Source: CAYMKL01 sp964390805 (lineage in GTDB: Bacteria > Chloroflexota > Anaerolineae > VGOG01). Taken from it: 21,240 nucleotides of DNA. This document shows positions 15,547-21,240 of the stretch, in pieces; position 1 is the stretch's first letter; each line of letters begins with the position of its first letter. Position numbers and translations under genes: made by a program. The stretch is taken from assembly GCA_964390805.1 (NCBI GenBank), contig CAYMKL010000120.1:1-21240 (forward strand). The letters run 5' to 3'. Under the pieces are notes generated by a model. That model was not told the DNA's origin and searched no databases. It worked only from the letters and a program-made list of their open reading frames with translations.

Positions 15547-15965
15547 CTAACTCACTTCCACTCCCGGTATTAGGCACAGGTCTTTCACGTTCCCCTCCCG
15601 GATCACCTGTCGCAACGAGCGACAATCGGCTTGCACTCCCATCCACAGCAAGTCCATCAACTTGCTCCAATCGGTTTGTCCCCGCCGGTTGTGCAGGAAC
15701 TCGAAGCGAGCGACATAGAGGGGCAAATAGACTTTGGAGACGCCTGGTGCTTACGCAAGTGCTCCTGCAACAGATTCCACAATCCCTCGGCGGTGTTGAC
15801 GTGCACCTCTCCGCGGGCGTACTCTCCCTGACTGTGGTTGACTGTCTCGTGCTGGTAGCCTACCCGACGCAGGAACTGGTAGATGCAATACTCGTCGGTG
15901 TAGACTTTGGCCCCACGCTTGACCAACCATTCGATGAAAGGTTGAATGGTGGACGTCTTTACGTT
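15547..15965 (-). pseudogene. IS1595-family (ISXO2-like) transposase remnant
   Basis: Reading the minus strand from about 15965, the sequence encodes TSTIQPFIEWLVKRGAKVYT, then DEYC and the family hallmark VNHSQGEYARGEVHVNTAEG, consistent with the C-terminal half of a DDE transposase of the IS1595 group. After EHLRKHQ the frame breaks near 15742: a one-base loss shifts it, and the other frame continues VSKVYLPLYVARFEFLHNRR to a stop at 15547. The N-terminal half, including the first catalytic acids, is missing, and a stop codon (15966-15968) precedes the fragment. The element is therefore dead. No convincing terminal inverted repeats were identified. Confidence 0.82.
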
Positions 15966-16153
15966 TCAAAAGTGCTTGATAATGTAAACGGGGTAAAAAG
16001 GGTGAGCAACCCAACCCCACATTCACCAAACCTCGCTATCGCTCGGAGGGTATCGGCTTCTTCTGTGAACTGATCAGTCCCCCAATCCAAGCCCAATCCT
16101 CGACAGCTATCTCGCCCCTCAAGAAAGCGCGATTATGCCCCACGAAGAAGAAA
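15966..16153. other. Intergenic stretch without recognisable gene
   Basis: Between the transposase remnant and the pyrophosphatase terminator there is about 190 bases with short open frames on both strands (for example + strand NPTFTKPRYRSEGIGFF, minus strand TEEADTLRAIARFGECG). None has a start signal or a family match that I recognise. It could be debris from the event that truncated the transposase. Confidence 0.3.
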
Positions 16154-16176
16154 CGTCAAGGAAAGACTCCTTGACG
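16154..16176 (-). terminator. Intrinsic terminator downstream of the hppA remnant
   Basis: A perfect 9-bp stem, CGTCAAGGA (16154-16162) with TCCTTGACG (16168-16176), and a 5-base loop. On the minus strand it is followed by TTTCTTCTTC, a good termination tail. It lies 65 bases after the hppA stop, so the 3' end of that gene is native and intact. The + strand tail (CTTTCGG) is weaker. Confidence 0.75.
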
Positions 16177-16240
16177 CTTTCGGCAAAACCCAGTTCCCAC
16201 TCTACTCTCGCCGGATCGCCAAAGGGAAGACTACCGAACC

Positions 16241-16996
16241 CTAGAACAAGTGGAAAGCAGCGATGATCGGGGCGAACAGGGAGGATGCCAGAGACATCAC
16301 GGTGATCAGCGTGTTGATGGAGGGGACAGCCGTGTCTTTGAACGGATCGCCGACGGTGTCGCCGACGACGCCGGCTTTGTGGGCATCCGAGCCAGGGCCG
16401 CCGAACTCCCCCGATTCAATGAACTTCTTGGCGTTGTCCCACAGCCCCCCAGCGTTGGACATCAGCAGGGCGAAGATGACGCCGGTGAAGATGCTCCCTC
16501 CCAGGAATCCCCCCACCAGGGCCTCAGGGCCGAGGACGACGCCAACCAGGACAGGGAGAACGATGGCCAGGAAGGCCGGTATCACCAGGGATGACACCGC
16601 ACCCTGGGCAGCCAGACCCACACAGGCTGCATAGTCGGGCCTTTCCGTGCCGGCCAGGATGCCGGGGCGCTCTCTGAATTGGCGGCGAATCTCCTCAATC
16701 ATGTCGAAAGCGTTGTGCGTAACAGATAGCATCGTGAGGGCGCTGAACAACGGCGGCGTCACCGCGCCCAACAGGACGCCGGCGACGACGACGGGGTGTT
16801 GCAGACTGATGACCAGTTCCACACCCCTCGCCCCCACCACCTCCGCGTAGGCTGCAAAGAGCGCCAGGACAGTGAGGGTGGCGGGCGTTTTGCCCTGGGC
16901 GGGGCTCGACGGCTCGACTGAGCACCGAGGCTCTGGAGTCGTGTTTTCGGCGTGTGATCTGCAAAAGGGTGAACGGGGGAAAGCCACTTGCGTCAA
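16241..16996 (-). pseudogene. hppA: 5'-truncated membrane pyrophosphatase (HppA), C-terminal third
   Basis: The minus-strand frame encodes the C-terminal part of a pyrophosphate-energised H+/Na+ pump: LTVLALFAAYAEVV, then FSALTMLSVTHNAFDMIEEI, PDYAACV, LLMSNAGGLWDNAKKFIE and the cytoplasmic active-site motif GSDAHKAGVVGDTVGDPFKD. Several membrane helices lie between them. A full enzyme has roughly 650-800 residues; only about 215 are homologous here, starting near 16890, and upstream codons to 16996 look unrelated. The first substrate motifs and the residue pair that sets potassium dependence are missing, so it cannot work as a pump. The adjacent region is occupied by the promoter of regulator 2, which implies a deletion or rearrangement at about 16890-16980. 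Confidence 0.85.
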
Positions 16997-17013
16997 CCCG
17001 CACGGTGGCTTTC
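16979..17013 (+). terminator. Terminator-like hairpin ahead of regulator 2
   Basis: A perfect 9-bp stem, GAAAGCCAC (16979-16987) with GTGGCTTTC (17005-17013), and a 17-base loop followed by TTGC. There is no + strand gene upstream for it to terminate, so it may be left over from a lost neighbour or may shield the regulator promoter from read-through. Confidence 0.4.
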
Positions 17014-17021
17014 TTGCTAAC

Positions 17022-17050
17022 TGGACGTAACAAGCGAATTATGCTAGAAT
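17022..17050 (+). promoter_or_regulatory. Probable promoter of MalT-like regulator 2
   Basis: TAGAAT (17045-17050) preceded by TGC makes an extended -10 box. The best -35 candidate at 17 bases is the poor TGGACG (17022-17027), while TTGCTA (17014-17019) is too far away. Transcription would start near 17057, giving a 24-base leader with AGGGAAGG ahead of ATG 17081. Confidence 0.5.
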
Positions 17051-17080
17051 ACATTACCAAGTGCTACCAGGGAAGGCAAA

Positions 17081-19855
17081 ATGGCTGTGCCATTGCTGAC
17101 CACCAAACTCTACATTCCCCGCGCCCGCCCGGAATTGGTCTCACGCCCACGCTTGATTGAGCGGTTGAACGCGGGGCTGCTTAGGCAAAGCGGCGGCTTT
17201 GCCCGCAAGCTGACCCTCGTCTCCGCCCCTGCCGGCTTTGGCAAAACCACGCTGCTGAGCGAATGGGTCGCTGGCTGCGGGCAGCGTGCGCGCGTTGCCT
17301 GGCTCTCGCTGGATGAAGGGGACAACGATCTGGCCCGCTTCCTGGCCTACTTTGTCGCCGCCTTGCAAACCATTGAAGGCGAAGCTGGGCGGGGATTATT
17401 GGCCGCGCTTCAATCCCCTGGGGCGGTCAACGTCAAACTAATTCTGACCACCTTGCTCAATGAAATCGCGGGCCTCCCAGCCAACCTCGCCCTCGTCCTC
17501 GACGACTACCACGTTATCGAATCCCAACCAGTTGACAATGCCCTCGCCTTTACCCTCGACCATCTGCCGCCACGGATGCACCTGGTCATCGCCACCCGCA
17601 CCGATCCGACTTTGCCCCTGTCGCGCCTGCGTGCTGGCGGCCAAATGACCGAGATACGCGCTGCTGACCTGCGCTTTACACTCGACGAAATCACCACCTT
17701 CCTGGACAAGGTGATGGGCCTTACCCTTTCCGCAGAGAACGTGGTCGCACTGGAGACCCGCACGGAGGGCTGGATTGCCGGGCTGCAATTGGCCGCGCTC
17801 TCGATGCAGGGGCTCAAGCGAAGTGGCGACATCGCTGACTTTGTCAACAGATTCACCGGCAGTAACCGCTACATCCAGGACTATCTGGCCGATGAAGTGC
17901 TCCAGCAGCGGCCCAAAGGCACCAAAGACTTTCTATTGCAAACCTCAATCCTTAACCGCCTGAGCGGCCCCTTGTGCGATGCCGTGCGTTTCGGCTATGC
18001 CGAAACGCTCTACCGTTCCAGAGGAACGGCCAGTTCCGAAGGAACTGCCGTCACTGAACAGAAAAACAGCCAGGCAATCCTGGAAGCCCTCGAAGCCGCC
18101 AATCTTTTCATCGTGCCGCTGAACAACGAGCGGCGTTGGTACCGCTATCATCATCTCTTTGCTGATTTGCTGCGGCAGCGACTGCATCAAAACCCTCCCC
18201 CCCTTTCATCCCCCCCAATGGGGGGGAAAGAGGGGGGGAGGGTGGCCGAATTACACATCCGCGCCAGCGCGTGGTACGAGGAAAACGGCCTGGAGCTCGA
18301 GGCATTGCGCCATGCTGCCGCCGCCAACGATTTCGAGCGGGCTGCGCGCCTGGTTGAGGGAGATGGGAATCCTCTGTACCATCGCGGCGCAGTGACCCCC
18401 GTACTGAATTGGCTAGAGTCGCTGCCGGCAAGCCTGCTCGAAACCAGGCCCTCGTTGTGGGTGATGTATGCCGAGGTGTTAATGACCAGGGGGCGAATTG
18501 CCAATGCCGAAGAGGCATATCAAGCTGCAGAAGCAGCCCTGCAAGACGCCAAGCAGGATGCCTCTACCCGAGATCTCCTGGGACGTATCGCCAACGGGCG
18601 CGCTTCGCTGGCTGGCCTTCGGCGCCAGCCAGAAGCCGTGATCGCCTTGGCGCGCCGCTCCTTGGAACTCCTGCGCCCCGAGAATCTGGCCATTCGCGGT
18701 GCTGCTAGCTTAAGCCTGGGGCTTGCCCACCGACTGCAGGGCGACCGGACCGCAGCCAGCCAGGCCTTTGCTGAGGCCATAGCCAACGGCCAGACGGCCG
18801 GTCACATCATCGTTACCATGTTGGCCACCGCGTCCCTGGGAGACATGCAGGCAGGAGGGGGGCAGCTCCGTCAGGCAGCCCAGACCTACCAGCACGCCTT
18901 GCGACTGGCAGGTGAGCAACCGTTGCCATACATCGGCGAAGCGCATCTCGGCCTGGCTCGGATACTCTACGAGTGGAACGACCTGGACGCTGCCCAACGT
19001 CACGGGCAACAGAGCGTCCAACTGGCGCGGCAGATAGAGCACGCGGACAAATCAATCGCCTGTGAGTTATTCCTCGCCCGGTTGAAACTCGCCCAGGGAG
19101 ATGGGGCTGGCGCGGCCGCTATTCTGGACGAGGTCAGTCGCTCTGTGCAACAGCATCACCTTGCCCATTGCATACCTGAGGTCGCTGCCGCACAGGTGCT
19201 CGTGTTGCTTCGCCAGGGCGATCTGGCGGCAGCCGCTCAGTTGGCGCAGGCGTACGAGCTTCCCCCTAGCCAGGCCCGAGTACATTTAGCCCAGAGAGAC
19301 GCATCTGCCGCGCTGGCTGTTTTGGAGCCATATCGCCAGCAAATGGAGGCCAAGGATTGGAAAGATGAAACGCTCAAGGCCATGGTTCTTCAGGCGGTTG
19401 CTCTGTATGCACATGGCGAAAAGGACAAAGCTGTGCAACTGCTGGGTGACGCGCTGGCGCTGGCAGAACCGGGTGGTTTCATCCGCACCTTTGTTGACGA
19501 AGGCGTCCCGATGGCTCAACTGTTGTACGAAGCAGCCGCTCGTGGGATGATGCCAGACTATACAGGCAAGTTGCTGGCTGCGTTTGAAGCTGAGGAGCAG
19601 AGGAGCGAAGGCCGATCTCGTCTCCCCATCTCCCCACCTTCCCAGCCCCTCATCGAGCCGTTGAGCCCACGCGAGTTACAAGTACTACAACTCATTGCCG
19701 AAGGACTCTCGAATCGTGAGATTAGCGAGAGACTCTTCCTGGCCCTGGACACCGTCAAAGGACACAACCGCAGAATCTACGGCAAACTGGGCGTTAAGAG
19801 CCGCACCCAGGCGATCAACAAAGCCAGATCCCTCAACATCCTCCCCCCTCAATAA
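17081..19855 (+). CDS. MalT-like STAND ATPase / LuxR-family transcriptional regulator 2
   Basis: A 924-residue paralog of the regulator at 8242, alignable along its whole length. Walker A GFGKTT is at residues 52-57, Walker B LVLDD ends at D142, and the conserved NLFIVPLNNERRWYRYHHLF segment leads into a long TPR-like helical sensor. The LuxR helix-turn-helix occupies 859-924 (EPLSPRELQVLQLIAEGLSN, TVKGHNRRIYGKLGVKSRTQ). The ribosome-binding site (CAGGGAAGGCAAA) is almost identical to that of the paralog. Three palindromic inserts lie in frame: at residues 34-41, 303-323 and 371-387. The third contains runs of seven C and seven G. Family knowledge says a small ligand activates such proteins; neither the ligand nor the targets can be read here. 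Nearby candidates are the DUF4386 gene and itself. Confidence 0.93.
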   Translation: MAVPLLTTKLYIPRARPELVSRPRLIERLNAGLLRQSGGFARKLTLVSAPAGFGKTTLLSEWVAGCGQRARVAWLSLDEGDNDLARFLAYFVAALQTIEGEAGRGLLAALQSPGAVNVKLILTTLLNEIAGLPANLALVLDDYHVIESQPVDNALAFTLDHLPPRMHLVIATRTDPTLPLSRLRAGGQMTEIRAADLRFTLDEITTFLDKVMGLTLSAENVVALETRTEGWIAGLQLAALSMQGLKRSGDIADFVNRFTGSNRYIQDYLADEVLQQRPKGTKDFLLQTSILNRLSGPLCDAVRFGYAETLYRSRGTASSEGTAVTEQKNSQAILEALEAANLFIVPLNNERRWYRYHHLFADLLRQRLHQNPPPLSSPPMGGKEGGRVAELHIRASAWYEENGLELEALRHAAAANDFERAARLVEGDGNPLYHRGAVTPVLNWLESLPASLLETRPSLWVMYAEVLMTRGRIANAEEAYQAAEAALQDAKQDASTRDLLGRIANGRASLAGLRRQPEAVIALARRSLELLRPENLAIRGAASLSLGLAHRLQGDRTAASQAFAEAIANGQTAGHIIVTMLATASLGDMQAGGGQLRQAAQTYQHALRLAGEQPLPYIGEAHLGLARILYEWNDLDAAQRHGQQSVQLARQIEHADKSIACELFLARLKLAQGDGAGAAAILDEVSRSVQQHHLAHCIPEVAAAQVLVLLRQGDLAAAAQLAQAYELPPSQARVHLAQRDASAALAVLEPYRQQMEAKDWKDETLKAMVLQAVALYAHGEKDKAVQLLGDALALAEPGGFIRTFVDEGVPMAQLLYEAAARGMMPDYTGKLLAAFEAEEQRSEGRSRLPISPPSQPLIEPLSPRELQVLQLIAEGLSNREISERLFLALDTVKGHNRRIYGKLGVKSRTQAINKARSLNILPPQ
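17184..17203. repeat. In-frame palindrome D in regulator 2
   Basis: A perfect 8-bp hairpin, GGCAAAGC with GCTTTGCC, and a 4-base loop. It encodes LRQSGGFA in place of a single Asp in the paralog, between the N-terminal RLNAGL and RKLTLVSAPAGFGKT, just ahead of the first strand of the ATPase domain. Confidence 0.75.
17987..18047. repeat. Three tandem in-frame triloop hairpins E in regulator 2
   Basis: Three successive perfect hairpins, each with a 3-base loop: CGTTTCGGC/GCCGAAACG (17987-18007), CCGTTCC/GGAACGG (18013-18029) and CAGTTCC/GGAACTG (18031-18047). They encode FGYAETLYRSRGTASSEGTA between LCDAVR and ILEALEAANLFIVPL. Confidence 0.85.
18193..18242. repeat. In-frame C/G-run palindrome F in regulator 2
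   Basis: A left arm CCCTCCCCCCCTTTC (18193-18207) faces GAAAGAGGGGGGGAGGG (18226-18242), with a two-base bulge. An inner C7 run (18210-18216) pairs with a G7 run (18220-18226) over the loop AAT. It encodes PPPLSSPPMGGKEGGR between the helical segments RQRLHQ and VAELHIRASAWYEENG. Confidence 0.8.
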
Positions 19856-19892
19856 CCTCAGAGACAACACCCCCAAACAACACTTTAGTGTC

Positions 19893-19922
19893 TAGACAAC
19901 AACACCGTTTTGCTGGTATACT
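19893..19922 (+). promoter_or_regulatory. Possible promoter upstream of the DUF4386 gene
   Basis: TAGACA (19893-19898), an 18-base spacer and TATACT (19917-19922) with TGG before the -10 box. This is the only good candidate ahead of the gene at 20155, although it would give a leader of about 225 bases running through the inverted-repeat element at 19920-20073. Confidence 0.45.
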
Positions 19923-20073
19923 AGCTTGACAATGTTAACTTCGCCTGCGTCAGACCTCCGAGGTCTGTGAAACAGCTCTAGGATGGCGAAATCGTAGCTT
20001 TTGCAGGCATTTCGACGGGTGCAATCACCCATTGGAGACCTCGGAGGTCTAAACTTAACATTGTCGAACTAGT
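19920..20073. repeat. MITE-like element with AGACCTC palindromes
   Basis: The terminal inverted repeats ACTAGCTTGACAATGTTAA (19920-19938) and TTAACATTGTCGAACTAGT (20055-20073) match at 17 of 19 positions. Inside are AGACCTCCGAGGTCT (19952-19966) and its exact reverse complement (20036-20050), plus a GGGTG/CACCC stem (20017-20030). The 154 bases have no coding capacity and no obvious target duplication. It fills most of the 299-base gap between regulator 2 and the DUF4386 gene. Confidence 0.75.
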
Positions 20074-20154
20074 TGTGCATTAAGCAAGTGGCACAGGTAG
20101 TCGTTTTCAGCCAAAACCTGCCACTATCCAAAACATCCCATTCAGGAGGAAAAA

Positions 20155-20823
20155 ATGAACACCAAATCACTATCCAGACTATGTGGCATTCTATTTCTTT
20201 TGACCATTGCAGTGTTTCTCGTGGGTAACATGGTTTTGAAGGAACCGCTTCAAGATACGGAGAATTACTCGAATACCTTTCAACTGGTAAAAGATAATGC
20301 CTCTCAATACCGTTTAGGAAACTTCCTCGCTTTCACAGGAGTGGTCGCTCAATTTGCATTAGCGATCACCTTGTTTCAAATCCTGAAACCGGTGAATCCG
20401 TTCTTTGCGCTTTTGGCGTTGGGATGGAGAATAGGCGAGCAAGTGCTTTTGACGGTAGGGATAATTGCTGGTTTTCTCATTCTGGGATTGAGCCAGACCG
20501 TACCATTATCCCCTGGCAATGGAATAGCAGATTATCTTGGTCAAATTCTTGTGTCAGCATCCGTTCATGGAGGAGACATAGCGTTTGTTTTCCTGGGAAT
20601 AGCAAGCGTATTCAATAATATGCTCTTCTACAAAAGTAAAGCGATTCCATCTCCTCTGGCGCTTCTTGGAGTGATAGGCGCAGTCCTATATGCTCTAGGT
20701 TATGCTCTACCCATGATTGGTTTGCCAGAAGCAATCAGAAATCTTGCGTACCCCTTGATACTTTTCGAATTGATTCTCGGGGTTTATCTCACCTTCTGGG
20801 GACTGAGAAAAGAGATTGCCTGA
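20155..20823 (+). CDS. DUF4386-family membrane protein
   Basis: A 222-residue integral membrane protein with six predicted helices. The opening SLSRLCGILFLLTIAVFLVGNMV, the middle LALGWRIGEQVLL and the late LALLGVIGAVLYALGYALPM are what I associate with the DUF4386 family, which has no established function. An excellent ribosome-binding site, CAGGAGGA, lies about 7 bases before the ATG. Base composition is clearly more AT-rich than the neighbouring genes, which suggests more recent transfer. It is followed after 35 bases by the second small conserved protein and is probably co-transcribed with it. The proximity to regulator 2 may reflect regulation, but nothing in the sequence shows it. Confidence 0.87.
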   Translation: MNTKSLSRLCGILFLLTIAVFLVGNMVLKEPLQDTENYSNTFQLVKDNASQYRLGNFLAFTGVVAQFALAITLFQILKPVNPFFALLALGWRIGEQVLLTVGIIAGFLILGLSQTVPLSPGNGIADYLGQILVSASVHGGDIAFVFLGIASVFNNMLFYKSKAIPSPLALLGVIGAVLYALGYALPMIGLPEAIRNLAYPLILFELILGVYLTFWGLRKEIA

Positions 20824-20858
20824 TAGAGTAACGTCAAACAAACTCGCCCCAGAACCTG

Positions 20859-21101
20859 ATGAGTCCACCGATGATCTACCAAATCAGAATCAAAGGCCAT
20901 CTAGGCCATCAATGGACAGATTGGTTTGAGGGCCTGACCATCACTCTGGAAGAGGACGGCGACACCATCCTGACTGGCCCGGTGGTTGATCAGGCCGCCT
21001 TACACGGATTGCTGAAAAAAGTGCGCGATTTAGGAATGCCATTGATTTCGGTCAATCGAGTCGAATCTGACCAGACAGATGTAGCTGACGTTGAACAATG
21101 A
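20859..21101 (+). CDS. Small conserved protein, 'DQAALHGLL' family, copy 2
   Basis: An 80-residue soluble protein homologous to the one at 11463-11711. Shared features are IYQIRIKGHLG, W..WFEGLTITLE and the near-identical core LTGPVVDQAALHGLLKKVRD followed by LGMPLISVNRVES. It starts at ATG 20859 or at ATG 20871, where the homology begins; no strong ribosome-binding site is seen for either, so it may depend on coupling to the DUF4386 gene 35 bases upstream. Conservation between copies is highest in the VDQAALHGLL helix and lowest at the ends, suggesting that this helix is the functional site. No function is known to me. Confidence 0.85.
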   Translation: MSPPMIYQIRIKGHLGHQWTDWFEGLTITLEEDGDTILTGPVVDQAALHGLLKKVRDLGMPLISVNRVESDQTDVADVEQ

Positions 21102-21129
21102 ATCCGTACCTGATACGCAAGAAGGAGGG

Positions 21130-21240
21130 TTGCCTCTGATACATTCCCAGTACAGAGATCACAGTCTTGCTCAAGTCCAATTCAATGACGCTCAAGCCTA
21201 CTTTCGTGGGAACGATCTTTACCAACTTGACACGTATGGG
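21130..21240 (+). CDS. Possible start of a further gene, cut by the window end
   Basis: A good ribosome-binding sequence, AAGGAGGG (21122-21129), is followed by an open frame that runs to the window end and reads HSQYRDHSLAQVQFNDAQAY, then FRGNDLYQLDTYG. There is no ATG; TTG 21130 is too close to the ribosome-binding site, and CTG 21136 is better spaced. A competing reading is the 13-codon frame from ATG 21098, which overlaps the previous stop and ends at 21139. I do not recognise the product. Confidence 0.3.
   Translation, partial: MPLIHSQYRDHSLAQVQFNDAQAYFRGNDLYQLDTYG

Noticed and set aside
15747..16073. Plus-strand ORF of 108 residues
   Set aside because: It is antisense to the transposase remnant, whose minus-strand reading carries the IS1595 hallmark motif.
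17987..18047. CRISPR-like array in regulator 2
   Set aside because: The three hairpins have different sequences and no equal spacers, and they lie in a conserved reading frame; no cas genes are present.
19920..20073. Target-site duplication flanking the MITE-like element
   Set aside because: The flanks (GCTGGT and TGTGCA) do not match, so insertion by a specific transposase family cannot be claimed.

Overview
The window is GC-rich bacterial DNA. Its gene content and repeat style suggest an uncultured Chloroflexota (Anaerolineae-like) bacterium: two MalT-type STAND/LuxR regulators, lipoproteins with Thr/Pro linkers, a small 'DQAALHGLL' protein present twice, and many unrelated palindromic repeats. 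This assignment is inference; the window has no rRNA or other phylogenetic marker.

Layout. (1) 1-3937: a strong promoter and a structured leader, then an ABC-2 type exporter: one ATPase (358-1368) and two tandem permeases (1374-2621, 2720-3937), closed by a terminator at 4047-4076. (2) 4112-8142: a peptide-type ABC importer made of a lipoprotein substrate-binding protein, a DppB-like permease and a DppC-like permease, with no ATPase genes, closed by a terminator. (3) 8151-11092: MalT-like regulator 1, with its own promoter and a very strong terminator. Its promoter closely resembles that of the importer. (4) 11118-11340: a composite of nested repeats. (5) 11396-15058: a two-gene unit of a small conserved protein and a large lipoprotein that fuses a CBM9-like sugar-binding region, an alpha/beta-hydrolase esterase and a class C beta-lactamase-like serine hydrolase. 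(6) 15059-17040: a decayed region with a palindromic element, an IS1595-type transposase remnant (5'-truncated and frameshifted) and a 5'-truncated membrane pyrophosphatase (hppA) that keeps its own terminator. (7) 17022-19855: MalT-like regulator 2. (8) 19893-21240: a MITE-like element, an AT-richer DUF4386 membrane protein, a second copy of the small conserved protein, and possibly the start of a further gene cut by the window end.

How the genes may work together: the regulators combine a signal-responsive ATPase with a LuxR-type DNA-binding domain. Regulator 1 lies just downstream of the peptide importer and shares its promoter architecture, so it is a reasonable candidate regulator of nutrient uptake and perhaps of the secreted hydrolase downstream.

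The most unusual feature is that both regulator genes carry in-frame palindromic repeats of different families inside their reading frames, always in interdomain linkers. In one linker the two paralogs carry unrelated palindromes at the same alignment position. The same genome also places palindromes between the two permease genes of both ABC operons. This looks like recurrent capture of mobile palindromes as protein linkers, comparable in principle to the Rickettsia palindromic elements.
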